This document shows positions 27,442 through 36,324 of a DNA stretch of 64,000 nucleotides, in pieces. A program made the position numbers and the translations under genes. A model generated the notes under the pieces. The model was not told where the DNA came from. It was given only the letters and a program-made list of their open reading frames with translations, and ran no database searches. The DNA comes from Niabella insulamsoli (GTDB lineage: Bacteria > Bacteroidota > Bacteroidia > Chitinophagales > Chitinophagaceae): the NCBI RefSeq assembly GCF_039652435.2, contig NZ_CP190246.1, positions 2,480,001 to 2,544,000 of the forward strand, written 5' to 3'. Numbering within the stretch: the first letter of the stretch is position 1; the number at the start of each line of letters is the position of its first letter.

Positions 27442-29628
27442 ATGCGAGCCATGATAAAGAGTGCTTTTTCGTTTATATTTTTAATAATTTACAACGTCGC
27501 TTTTGGCAGCGACACATTGATCCCGATAATAACAGCTCAGAACGCACTGATTTTACGAATTGATCAGAAAAAAAATCTGTCCACAATATACTATGGAAAA
27601 AAACTAGCGAACGCCACAGAATATGTATTAATACCACAAGCGTACCGCCAATCTATCGATTATTCAGAAGTCGCCAACGCGGCTTATACAACCTCGGGTT
27701 CTCAAAATTTGTTGGAGCCCGCAATAACCGTTACACACGCCGATGGCAACAATTCTCTCAACCTTCGTTACGTAAACCATGAGCAGAAAAAACTTGAAAA
27801 TGGGGCGACGTTGTTAACCATTTTACTAAAAGATCCTGTTTACAACTTTTATGTAACGCTTTGCTATAAGTCATATTTCGCACAGGATGTAATAGAACAA
27901 TGGGCTATTATCAAACACACCGAAAAATCAAATGTATTATTGCAAAAATTCGCTTCTGCTAACCTCCATATAAAAGCTAAAAGCTTTTGGCTTACGCAAT
28001 ATCATGGCGATTGGGCTAAAGAAATGCAGAGCGAAACATCAAAGCTCACACACGGTATCAAAACTCTTGACAGCAAACTAGGCACGCGAGCTAATCTGTT
28101 TCAGCCTTCGGTATTTATGGTTTCTTTAGAGCGGCCAGCAACGGAGGACGAAGGCACAGTGCTATATGGCAGTCTTGAATATAGCGGGAATTTTAAAACA
28201 GACTTTGAGCTTGACAATCAAAACAATCTGCGCATTGTTTCGGGAATTAATAATTATGCGTCTACTTATACCTTGAAACCTGACGAAGAATTTACCACGC
28301 CAGCTTTCCTTCATACGCTGTCAACAAAGGGAAAAGGTGCTGCAAGCAGAAATCTGCAGGAGTGGGCGAGAAATTATAAAATCCTAAATGGAAATGAAAA
28401 CAGACTAACATTGCTTAACAACTGGGAAGCCACCTATTTTGATTTTAACGAATCTAAATTAAAAGAGCTGATCAGGGATACCCGTAAATTAGGTGTTGAT
28501 TTATTTCTTTTGGATGATGGATGGTTTGCCAACAAATATCCGAGAAATGGCGACGTTGCAGGCTTGGGCGATTGGGCGCCTAATCAAAAAAAATTACCCA
28601 ATGGAATCGGCACCCTAGTAAAAGAAGCGACAGATAATAAAGTTAAGTTTGGCATTTGGATAGAACCCGAAATGGTCAACCCCAAAAGCGAATTATACGA
28701 ACAGCATCCGGATTGGGTGGTCAAACAACCCAATCGGCCAGAGCACTATTTTAGAAACCAACTCGTATTGGATCTCTGCAATCCCCAGGTACAAGACTTT
28801 GTATTTAATACGGTACACAATTTATTTATAAATAACGGAGACATTGCTTATATTAAATGGGACTGCAATTCCGTTATCTATAATGCCCATTCCTCCTACA
28901 TTTCAAACCAGTCTCATTTTTACATCGAATATATGAAGGGACTTTACAAAGTCTTAAAAAGGATCCGCGAAAAACATCCAAAAGTACCCATGATGCTTTG
29001 CTCCGGAGGAGGCGGCCGTGTGGATTACGGCGCGCTGCAATACTTTACAGAATTTTGGCCGAGCGACAATACGGACCCTTTGGAAAGAATCTTTATGCAA
29101 TGGGAATATTCTTACTTCTATCCGGCTATTGCCACGGCAAACCACGTTACTGATTGGGGTAAACAACCCATCAAATTTAAAACTGACGTTGCCATGATGG
29201 GAAAGCTTGGGTTTGACATCGTGGTTAAAGACTTAAGCAAAAGTGACCTTCTTTATTGTCAATCAGCCATCCGACATTATAATAAATTTAAAGATATCGT
29301 TTGGTTTGGAACTCAATACCGGTTATCAAATCCAACTGAAGCAGATGTTGCCTCCATGGCCTACATCAATAACACTAAAACCAAAGGAGTCATATTCAAT
29401 TACCTTGTTAACAACCGATACGGCGCAGGCAGCATCTACCCTATCAGACTGAAAGGACTGGATCGGCAAAAAAAATACAAGATCACTGAAATTTGTTTGT
29501 ATCCGGAAACTCGTTCGGCCATAGATGAGGAAAAAGTTTACACGGGCGACTTTTTAATGAACATTGGCTTTAACCCGATGATAAATGCGCAAAGAAGTAG
29601 TGTAATATTAAGTATAGAGCAAATCTAA
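27442..29628 (+). CDS. Glycoside hydrolase family 36 alpha-galactosidase
   Basis: 728 residues. The signal peptide is about 1-22. An N-terminal super-sandwich domain (to about 325) is followed by the TIM barrel with LLDDGWF, FGIWIEPEMVNPKSELY, IKWDCN containing nucleophile D474, LCSGGGGRVDYG, and WPSDNTDPLER containing acid/base D542. All are canonical GH36 motifs. The C-terminal beta domain completes a full-length enzyme. It releases terminal alpha-1,6-linked galactose. It is the last gene of the second operon; a small GCAGC-loop-GCTGC hairpin at 29636-29649 follows, but no strong terminator was found. Confidence 0.95.
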   Translation: MRAMIKSAFSFIFLIIYNVAFGSDTLIPIITAQNALILRIDQKKNLSTIYYGKKLANATEYVLIPQAYRQSIDYSEVANAAYTTSGSQNLLEPAITVTHADGNNSLNLRYVNHEQKKLENGATLLTILLKDPVYNFYVTLCYKSYFAQDVIEQWAIIKHTEKSNVLLQKFASANLHIKAKSFWLTQYHGDWAKEMQSETSKLTHGIKTLDSKLGTRANLFQPSVFMVSLERPATEDEGTVLYGSLEYSGNFKTDFELDNQNNLRIVSGINNYASTYTLKPDEEFTTPAFLHTLSTKGKGAASRNLQEWARNYKILNGNENRLTLLNNWEATYFDFNESKLKELIRDTRKLGVDLFLLDDGWFANKYPRNGDVAGLGDWAPNQKKLPNGIGTLVKEATDNKVKFGIWIEPEMVNPKSELYEQHPDWVVKQPNRPEHYFRNQLVLDLCNPQVQDFVFNTVHNLFINNGDIAYIKWDCNSVIYNAHSSYISNQSHFYIEYMKGLYKVLKRIREKHPKVPMMLCSGGGGRVDYGALQYFTEFWPSDNTDPLERIFMQWEYSYFYPAIATANHVTDWGKQPIKFKTDVAMMGKLGFDIVVKDLSKSDLLYCQSAIRHYNKFKDIVWFGTQYRLSNPTEADVASMAYINNTKTKGVIFNYLVNNRYGAGSIYPIRLKGLDRQKKYKITEICLYPETRSAIDEEKVYTGDFLMNIGFNPMINAQRSSVILSIEQI

Positions 29629-29705
29629 GTATAGGCAGCATCCGCTGCATTTCACCCCTCAAAAAAATTTTTTAGCCTAATTTAGATAACAAGGTCGTTA
29701 TTTTT

Positions 29706-29738
29706 TTTGTGAAGTTTTGAAGAACTTCTATAGTTTTG
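29706..29738 (+). promoter_or_regulatory. Bacteroidota-type promoter of the efflux region
   Basis: TTTG at 29706-29709 and TAGTTTTG at 29731-29738 are 21 bases apart, close to the TTTG-N19-21-TAnnTTTG consensus. The expected start of transcription (about 29744) falls only a few bases before the ATG at 29749, so the first message would be almost leaderless. Confidence 0.55.
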
Positions 29739-29748
29739 CGACCTCGTG

Positions 29749-30090
29749 ATGAAATGGTTTTCTAAGTCCCTCCTTCTGGTTTTCTTGGCCCTGCTCCTTG
29801 GGGATAGCGTAGTGTTCGCATTTTCACCCTTTGAGAATAGCCATAAGCTTATTGTTCATTCCCAAAAAAATGGAAGCGGCAGAACTGCCCAGGTTAAAGC
29901 AGTTGAAACAGATGAAGAAGAGACCGAACTCGCGCCTGCGCAACAACGAATACGACAAGCTGGCTGTCATTTCCAAAACTACAGCAATAGCCCTGCTCTT
30001 TTCCGAACGACCACCACTTTACGGCATGCTGCTTTTATCAGCACCCCTCAACTCAAAAAGTATATCGTTAATCGCGTGCTTCTGATTTAG
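29749..30090 (+). CDS. Small secreted or membrane-anchored protein of unknown function
   Basis: 113 residues from the ATG at 29749 (a GTG directly before it is also in frame). A strong hydrophobic signal segment (about 5-24, LLLVFLALLLGDSVVFAF) is followed by a polar, acidic stretch (VETDEEETELAP) and a C-terminus ending KKYIVNRVLLI. No known domain was recognised. It has its own promoter and precedes the RND efflux genes, so a link with efflux or envelope stress is possible but only inferred. The same frame continues after the TAG stop for 31 further codons to 30186. Confidence 0.5.
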   Translation: MKWFSKSLLLVFLALLLGDSVVFAFSPFENSHKLIVHSQKNGSGRTAQVKAVETDEEETELAPAQQRIRQAGCHFQNYSNSPALFRTTTTLRHAAFISTPQLKKYIVNRVLLI

Positions 30091-30414
30091 GCGCCTAACA
30101 CCTTATCTGCCGACGACATCACTATCTCCTATATTGCTGCGACAGCCGTAGATTCAATTATTCCGGCGCTGCGCCATCAGCAATAACCAACGATGGGTTT
30201 CCTCATGAGCGGAACTGAAAAGCCTTTGCTTTTTAGCAAGCCCGGCACCCCTCCGCTTCAGCCTTGGTTCGGTAGATTCATATTGCATCATCATCTCCAT
30301 GCCTTTACATTAAGCCAGGCGTTTTACCAACCCGTAACGCGCTTTGTTCAGTGCATAAAGGGATACTCATGGTTTTTTTCCTCAAACGTATATCACTTAA
30401 AACAAAAAATACGA
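30091..30414 (+). other. Gene-free interval before the efflux adaptor gene
   Basis: The frame of the small protein stays open from 30091 to 30186 after its TAG, and an ATG at 30193 opens a 74-codon stretch that runs without stop into the adaptor gene. The translated text lacks any recognisable domain and precedes a perfect lipoprotein signal, so it is more likely leader than coding sequence. No promoter box or hairpin of note was found. Confidence 0.4.
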
Positions 30415-31491
30415 ATGAAAAAATTGTTCCCACTACTGTGCATAATCATTGTTGCAACACAGAGCTGCAAGTCTCACCACGAAGAAAAAGAAGCCAGGAC
30501 AAGCTACGTCGTCACTTCGCCGATCAAAGCGGACACCACCTTCACAAAGGATTATGTATGTCAAATCCACGCTATCAATCATATCGAAGTCAGAGCGCTC
30601 GAGAAGGGTTATCTACAACATATTTATGTGGACGAAGGGCAGTACGTAAAAAAAGGACAGCTGCTCTTTCAAATCATGCCCAGCCTCTACCAGGCAGAAG
30701 TAAGCAAAGCCCAGGCAGAAGTTAAAGCCGCCAACATAGAATACAGCAATACCAAATCCCTGGCCGATAAAAATATAGTGGCAGCCAATGAACTAGCTAT
30801 GGCTGACGCCAATCTCGATAAAGCGAAAGCCGAACTTGCACTTGCGAGAACGCATTTAGGTTTTACGAATATTAGAGCGCCATTTAGTGGGATTGTTGAT
30901 CGATTTTTAGTACGTGTGGGAAGTTTGCTCGATGAGGGAGAGCTGCTGACATCGCTGTCAGACAATAGTAAAATGTGGGTATATTTTAATGTGCCCGAAT
31001 CCGAGTATCTGAATTTCCGTGCCAACAAGAAGGCAGACAAAGCACAAGTTCACTTACTGATGGCCAACAACCAGCTCTTTCCTTACCAGGGTGTCGTAGA
31101 AACGATTGAAGCAGATTTCGACAACGAAACCGGTAATATTCCGTTCAGGGCTACGTTCCCCAATCCGGACAGACTGCTTAGACATGGAGAAACAGGAAAT
31201 ATAAGAATGACAGAGCCGCTGACATCGGGCCTGATTGTTCCACAAAAAGCCACATTTGAAGTTTTGGATAAAAAATACATCTATGTTCTGGATGCAAAGG
31301 ATCGGATCCGATCAAAGGAAATTACGGTGGGGACAGAAATGGAAGACCTTTTTGTTGTCACTTCCGGACTGAATGAATCAGATAAGATTTTGCTTGAGGG
31401 TATCCGCAAGGTGAAAGAAAATGAAAAAATTTCCTACGAATTTAAAGATCCGCGCGCGGTAATCGGCGCTCTCAAACTGTCAACTGAATAA
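30415..31491 (+). CDS. RND efflux periplasmic adaptor (membrane fusion lipoprotein)
   Basis: 358 residues from the ATG at 30415, which gives a lipoprotein signal (ATQSCKSH, Cys 18). The upstream in-frame ATG at 30193 would bury this signal and is rejected. The order is a beta-barrel strand, lipoyl half (VRALEKGYLQHIYVDEGQYVKKGQLLF), alpha-helical hairpin (about 90-140, KAQAEVKAANIEY and DKAKAELALA), second lipoyl half (IRAPFSGIVDRF), beta-barrel and membrane-proximal domains. This is the AcrA/MexA architecture. It links the inner-membrane pump encoded 19 bases downstream with the outer-membrane channel encoded at 34728. Confidence 0.93.
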   Translation: MKKLFPLLCIIIVATQSCKSHHEEKEARTSYVVTSPIKADTTFTKDYVCQIHAINHIEVRALEKGYLQHIYVDEGQYVKKGQLLFQIMPSLYQAEVSKAQAEVKAANIEYSNTKSLADKNIVAANELAMADANLDKAKAELALARTHLGFTNIRAPFSGIVDRFLVRVGSLLDEGELLTSLSDNSKMWVYFNVPESEYLNFRANKKADKAQVHLLMANNQLFPYQGVVETIEADFDNETGNIPFRATFPNPDRLLRHGETGNIRMTEPLTSGLIVPQKATFEVLDKKYIYVLDAKDRIRSKEITVGTEMEDLFVVTSGLNESDKILLEGIRKVKENEKISYEFKDPRAVIGALKLSTE

Positions 31492-31510
31492 TCATCTTAA
31501 AAGACTTTAA

Positions 31511-34500
31511 ATGTTCAATAAATTTATCCAGAGACCAGTGTTAGCCATTGTGATGTCGCTGGTCATAATTTTTATGGGGGCGCTTGCAATTAAAACCCTG
31601 CCGGTGTCTCAGTTTCCTTCCATCGCGCCGCCTATGGTGGTTGTAAATATTGCTTATCCAGGCGCCAGCGCCGACGTATTGGTCAACTCGGTTTTAATTC
31701 CCCTGGAGAAATCCATCAACGGAGCTCCTGGCATGAAGTACATGACCTCTGATGCGACCAGTGCAGGAGAAGCAACGATTCAAGTCGTTTTTGATTTAGG
31801 AATTGATCCCAGCCAGGCGGTGGTGAACGTAAAAAACCGCGTAGAACAGGTTACCAGCCGTTTACCGGAACTGGTGCAACGGGAAGGCCTTGTGATCAGC
31901 TACACATCGCCCAATATGTTAATGTATGTAAACCTGTATAGCAAAGATCCCAAGGCCGACGAAAAGTTCCTTTACAATTTCGCCGGCGTCAACATCATTC
32001 CGGAAATAAGCAGGTTAAAAGGCGTGGGAAGCGCCAAAATTTTGGGCAGCCGGCAGTATGCCATGCGCGTATGGCTAAAACCCGACAGAATGCGCGCCTA
32101 CAACGTTTCCACCGACGAAGTGATGGAAGCGTTGGCGGAGCAGAGCGTAATAGGCTCTCCGGGAAGGATCGGCCAAAGCTCCGGAAAAAAGTCGCAGTCG
32201 CTGGAGTACGTACTCACTTATAAAGGCCGGTTCAATAAACCCGAGGAATATGAAAACATCATTGTCAGAGCGAGCGCCGAAGGTGAGGTTTTACATCTAA
32301 AAGACATCGCAGATATCGAATTGGGCAGTGAATTTTATGACATCTATTCTAATATGGATGGACATCCATCGGCGGCCATTACATTGAAACAGACTTATGG
32401 CAGTAATGCCAGCGATGTCATCAGGGAGGTAAAGGAAAAACTGGAAGAACTCAAAGTTAGTTCGTTTCCCTCCGGGATGGAATATCAAATCAGTTACGAT
32501 GTATCGAGCTTCCTCGATGCTTCCATTGAAAAAGTAATTCACACGCTCGTTGAAGCATTTATCCTGGTAGCGCTCGTCGTGTTTATTTTTCTCGGCGATT
32601 GGCGGTCGACATTGATACCCACGCTGGCCGTTCCCGTTTCTCTTATCGGCGCGTTCATCTTCATGCAAATGTTTGGACTCACGATCAATCTGATTACTTT
32701 ATTTGCGCTCGTATTGGCCATTGGTATCGTGGTGGACAATGCAATCGTTGTGGTGGAAGCGGTGCACACCAAAATGGCGGAAGAGCATCTGTCTCCCTAC
32801 AAAGCAGTAAAAAAAGTGCTCGGCGAAATCAGTGGCGCCATCATTGCCATCACATTATTGATGACAGCCGTGTTTATCCCGGTTTCTTTCATGAGCGGGC
32901 CCGTGGGCATTTTTTACCGGCAGTTTTCAATCACGATGGCAACATCGATTGTGATTTCAGGTGTAGTGGCGCTAACCTTAACGCCTGTGCTTTGTGCTAT
33001 GATTCTTAAAAATACGCATGGCCAACCGCGCAGAAAGACGCCCATCAACCGGATGCTGGACGCTTTTAATAGCTGGTTTGATCGACTCACCGGCCGATAT
33101 GCAAAACTACTTCGACGCATTGCTGGACGCAGGACGGTAACCTTCGGATTGCTGATCAGTTTTTGCGTAGGGATATGGCTGACGTCAGCTTCGCTGCCCT
33201 CCGGCTTTATTCCGGCAGAAGATCAGGGAATGGTTTATGCCATTATTCAAACGCCTCCGGGTTCAACTTTGGAGCGTACGAATGACATCGCCAGAACCTT
33301 GCAGCAAATCGCCAAAAAAGTGGAAGGCGTTCAATCGGTTTCTTCGCTGGCCGGCTACGAAGTATTGACAGAAGGCCGCGGTTCCAACGCCGGAACTTGT
33401 TTGATCAACTTAAAAAATTGGTCAGACCGCAAACATTCTGCCCAGGAAATCATCGAAGAACTGGAAGAGAAAAGCAAAGAAATCCCCGGCGCCGTGGTTG
33501 AATTCTTTCAGCCACCGGCCGTTCCGGGATATGGTGCTGCGGGCGGCTTCTCGCTGCGGCTTTTAGACAAGACCAATTCAGGAGATTATGCTTCATTTGG
33601 AAAGGTAAATGATGAGTTCATGGCGGCACTGAAAAAGCGAAAAGAACTCACCGGCCTTTTCACTTTTTTCGCAGCTAATTATCCGCAATATGAGCTGGAG
33701 ATTGACAACCAGGCCGCCATGCAAAAGGGCGTTTCGATAGGCAAGGCGATGGATAATTTATCCATCCTCATTGGAAGCACCTACGAGCAGGGCTTTATCC
33801 GCTTTGGTAATTTCTTTAAAGTATATGTGCAGGCGGCCCCCGGTTACCGGCAGCTACCGGATGATGTACTCAACCTTTACATTAAAAACAACCGGGATGA
33901 AATGGTGCCCTATTCTTCGTTTATGAAAATCATAAAGAAGCAAGGGCTCAACGAAATTACGAGGTACAATATGTATACCTCCTCGGCTATCAATGGTGCG
34001 CCAGCGGCGGGTTTCAGCAGCGGCGAAGCCATTGCAGCTATACAGGAAGTGGCAAACCAAACCTTGCCAAGAGGCTACGGCATCGACTGGCTGGGGCTTT
34101 CCAAAGATGAAGTGGGCCGCGGCAACGAATCGCTCTACATCTTCCTAATTGTACTCGCCTTCGTTTACCTGGTACTGGCTGCTCAATACGAAAGTTTTAT
34201 CCTTCCGCTGGCAGTTATTTTATCGTTGCCGGTCGGCGTTCTTGGAGGCCTGCTTTTATTAAAAGCGATGGGACTCGCCAACGACATCTACGCCCAGGTG
34301 GGGCTGGTGATGCTTGTGGGCCTGCTTGGTAAAAATGCAGTACTGATCGTTGAGTTCGCCGTGCAGAAAAGACAGGAAGGCTCGACCCTGCTTGATGCTG
34401 CGATAGAAGGAGCCAAAGTGCGTTTCCGTCCGATTTTAATGACCTCCTTTGCTTTCATTGCAGGGTTATTGCCGCTGCTGGTGGCGACCGGCCCTGGTGC

Positions 34501-34762
34501 GTTAGGCAACAGGACTATTGGTTCTTCTTCCGCTGGCGGAATGTTGCTCGGCACCTTATTAGGCGTTATTGTTGTGCCCGGCCTCTATTATGTTTTTGGT
34601 TCATGGGCCGATGGGCGTCATCTGATCAGGAAAGAAGACGAGGTGCCGCTGACGGAGCATTTCACCCAGGGCAAAAAGAAGAAAAAATTCAAATTGTTCA
34701 GAAAGAAAAAAGAAACAAAAATTGAAGATGCAAATCATGATAAAAATGATCAAAGTATATAA
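31511..34762 (+). CDS. RND-family efflux pump permease (HAE1/AcrB type)
   Basis: 1083 residues with the AcrB layout: TM1 at about 10-30, a porter domain with PGASADVLVNSVLIPLE, TM2-6, a long second periplasmic domain, TM8-12, and a Lys-rich cytosolic tail (about 1050-1083) longer than in AcrB. TM10 keeps GKNAVLIVEFA with the essential Lys. In TM4 the AcrB Asp407-Asp408 pair is D409-N410 here (VVDNAIVVVEA), so the second proton-relay acid is replaced by Asn. It expels lipophilic or toxic compounds with the adaptor and channel of the same operon. The substrate range cannot be predicted. Confidence 0.93.
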   Translation: MFNKFIQRPVLAIVMSLVIIFMGALAIKTLPVSQFPSIAPPMVVVNIAYPGASADVLVNSVLIPLEKSINGAPGMKYMTSDATSAGEATIQVVFDLGIDPSQAVVNVKNRVEQVTSRLPELVQREGLVISYTSPNMLMYVNLYSKDPKADEKFLYNFAGVNIIPEISRLKGVGSAKILGSRQYAMRVWLKPDRMRAYNVSTDEVMEALAEQSVIGSPGRIGQSSGKKSQSLEYVLTYKGRFNKPEEYENIIVRASAEGEVLHLKDIADIELGSEFYDIYSNMDGHPSAAITLKQTYGSNASDVIREVKEKLEELKVSSFPSGMEYQISYDVSSFLDASIEKVIHTLVEAFILVALVVFIFLGDWRSTLIPTLAVPVSLIGAFIFMQMFGLTINLITLFALVLAIGIVVDNAIVVVEAVHTKMAEEHLSPYKAVKKVLGEISGAIIAITLLMTAVFIPVSFMSGPVGIFYRQFSITMATSIVISGVVALTLTPVLCAMILKNTHGQPRRKTPINRMLDAFNSWFDRLTGRYAKLLRRIAGRRTVTFGLLISFCVGIWLTSASLPSGFIPAEDQGMVYAIIQTPPGSTLERTNDIARTLQQIAKKVEGVQSVSSLAGYEVLTEGRGSNAGTCLINLKNWSDRKHSAQEIIEELEEKSKEIPGAVVEFFQPPAVPGYGAAGGFSLRLLDKTNSGDYASFGKVNDEFMAALKKRKELTGLFTFFAANYPQYELEIDNQAAMQKGVSIGKAMDNLSILIGSTYEQGFIRFGNFFKVYVQAAPGYRQLPDDVLNLYIKNNRDEMVPYSSFMKIIKKQGLNEITRYNMYTSSAINGAPAAGFSSGEAIAAIQEVANQTLPRGYGIDWLGLSKDEVGRGNESLYIFLIVLAFVYLVLAAQYESFILPLAVILSLPVGVLGGLLLLKAMGLANDIYAQVGLVMLVGLLGKNAVLIVEFAVQKRQEGSTLLDAAIEGAKVRFRPILMTSFAFIAGLLPLLVATGPGALGNRTIGSSSAGGMLLGTLLGVIVVPGLYYVFGSWADGRHLIRKEDEVPLTEHFTQGKKKKKFKLFRKKKETKIEDANHDKNDQSI

Positions 34763-36188
34763 ATATTTAGGCCTTGCAGCCGCTGTCGTCCTTATTTTAT
34801 CCGCCGGATTAACCGGATGTAAAATTCCGGAGCTGGCTACAAGAAGTACGAATACCACGCTACCCGAAACCTTTCAACAAGGCGGCGATTCATCAAATAT
34901 CGCCAACCTGACCTGGCGCGAATTTTTCGGCGATCCTTACCTGCAGGCACTTATTGACACGGCGCTAAAAAACAACCAGGAGTTAAACATTGTTTTACAG
35001 GAAATAGAGATGAGCCGTAACGATATCCGTATCCGAAAAGGTGAATATCTCCCCTTTGTAAATATTGGCGCAGCCGCCGGTGTAGATAAGGTTGCCAGAT
35101 ACACAAATATCGGTGCGATGGAGGCAACGACCGATATAAAACCTGGTAAAGAAATGCCTGAACCTTTAACGGATCTGGCCCTTGGCGTCAACGCGGAATG
35201 GGAGCTAGACATTTGGCACAAACTGCACAACGCCAAAAAGGCTGCAGTTAAACGCTATTTGTCGAGCATTGAAGGAAAACATTTCGTGATGACCCATCTT
35301 ATAGCCGAAATTGCCAGCGCTTATTATGAATTGTTGGCGCTTGACAATGAATTAGCGATTGTCAAACGCAACATCGGTATTCAGGCTGATGCTTTGGAAA
35401 TTGTAAAGCTGCAAAAGGAAGCCACGCGCGTCACCGAACTTGCGGTGCAAAAATTTGAAGCCGAAGTGCTCAAAACCCGTAGCCTGCAATTCGAAATAGA
35501 ACAGGAAATTATTGAAACGGAAAACAAGATCAACTTCCTTTTGGCGCGTTATCCACAGCGTGTTAGCCGGCCGTCACAAGCTTTTGAAGCCTGGGTGCCC
35601 GGTACGGTTGCGGCGGGGGTTCCGGCGCAATTGCTTTCTCATCGGCCCGATGTGAGACAAGCGGAACAGGATCTTGACGCAGCGAAACTGGACGTTTCCG
35701 TGGCCAGGGCACAGTTTTATCCTTCCATAAAGCTTTCTGCCTCGGTAGGATACCGCGCTTTCAATCCGGCTTACTTCCTGAAAACGCCGGAGTCTTTATT
35801 GTATTCGCTCGCCGGCGACCTCATAGCGCCGCTGGTAAATAAAAATGCTATAAAAGCTGAGTACAGCAACGCAAATGCCCGCCAACTACAGGCTGTTTTT
35901 CGCTACGAACGAACGGTGCTTAACGCTTGTACAGAGGTCATAAACCAGCTCGCGGGCATTCACAATCTTCAAAGCAGTTTTGACCTCAGAAGCAAGCAGG
36001 TCGAAGCCCTTACACGCTCAATCGACATATCTAACGATCTTTTTAAATCAGCAAGAGCCGATTATATGGAAGTATTGCTGACACAGCGGGATGCACTGGA
36101 GTCAAAGTTTGAGCTGACAGAGATCAAAAAGCAGCAAATGCTGTCTTATGTCGGCTTGTATCATGCCCTTGGAGGGGGCTGGCAATAA
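34728..36188 (+). CDS. TolC/NodT-family outer-membrane efflux lipoprotein
   Basis: 486 residues from the ATG at 34728, overlapping the pump gene by 35 bases. ATGs at 34737 and 34746 are also possible and keep the same lipoprotein signal (GLTGCKIPEL, Cys about 31). It carries two repeated TolC-type helical hairpins with WREFFGDPYLQALIDTALKNNQELNI, LGVNAEWELDIW and SHRPDVRQAEQDLDAAKLDVSVARAQFYPSI, all hallmark OMF segments. It is the outer-membrane channel of the tripartite pump. A terminator lies about 40 bases after the stop. Confidence 0.92.
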   Translation: MQIMIKMIKVYKYLGLAAAVVLILSAGLTGCKIPELATRSTNTTLPETFQQGGDSSNIANLTWREFFGDPYLQALIDTALKNNQELNIVLQEIEMSRNDIRIRKGEYLPFVNIGAAAGVDKVARYTNIGAMEATTDIKPGKEMPEPLTDLALGVNAEWELDIWHKLHNAKKAAVKRYLSSIEGKHFVMTHLIAEIASAYYELLALDNELAIVKRNIGIQADALEIVKLQKEATRVTELAVQKFEAEVLKTRSLQFEIEQEIIETENKINFLLARYPQRVSRPSQAFEAWVPGTVAAGVPAQLLSHRPDVRQAEQDLDAAKLDVSVARAQFYPSIKLSASVGYRAFNPAYFLKTPESLLYSLAGDLIAPLVNKNAIKAEYSNANARQLQAVFRYERTVLNACTEVINQLAGIHNLQSSFDLRSKQVEALTRSIDISNDLFKSARADYMEVLLTQRDALESKFELTEIKKQQMLSYVGLYHALGGGWQ

Positions 36189-36225
36189 ACTCAGTTTTTG
36201 TTTTTATATTTTAGCTATTAAAGCA

Positions 36226-36256
36226 GCAAAGCCGGTTCATTCCGGCTTTTGCTTTT
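36226..36256 (+). terminator. Intrinsic terminator of the efflux operon
   Basis: GCAAAGCCGG at 36226-36235 pairs with CCGGCTTTTGC at 36242-36252 (one bulged T), with a six-base loop and T-rich flank. It follows the outer-membrane channel gene. Confidence 0.7.
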
Positions 36257-36324
36257 AAATAGATTTATTCTTTTTAACTGCCCTGTTACCCTACCTTTAC
36301 CTATCTAAATCACGACTTCTAAAA

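Noticed and set aside
30193..30414. Longer start for the efflux adaptor
   Set aside because: It would place 74 residues without recognisable domain before a complete lipoprotein signal peptide; the ATG at 30415 is preferred.
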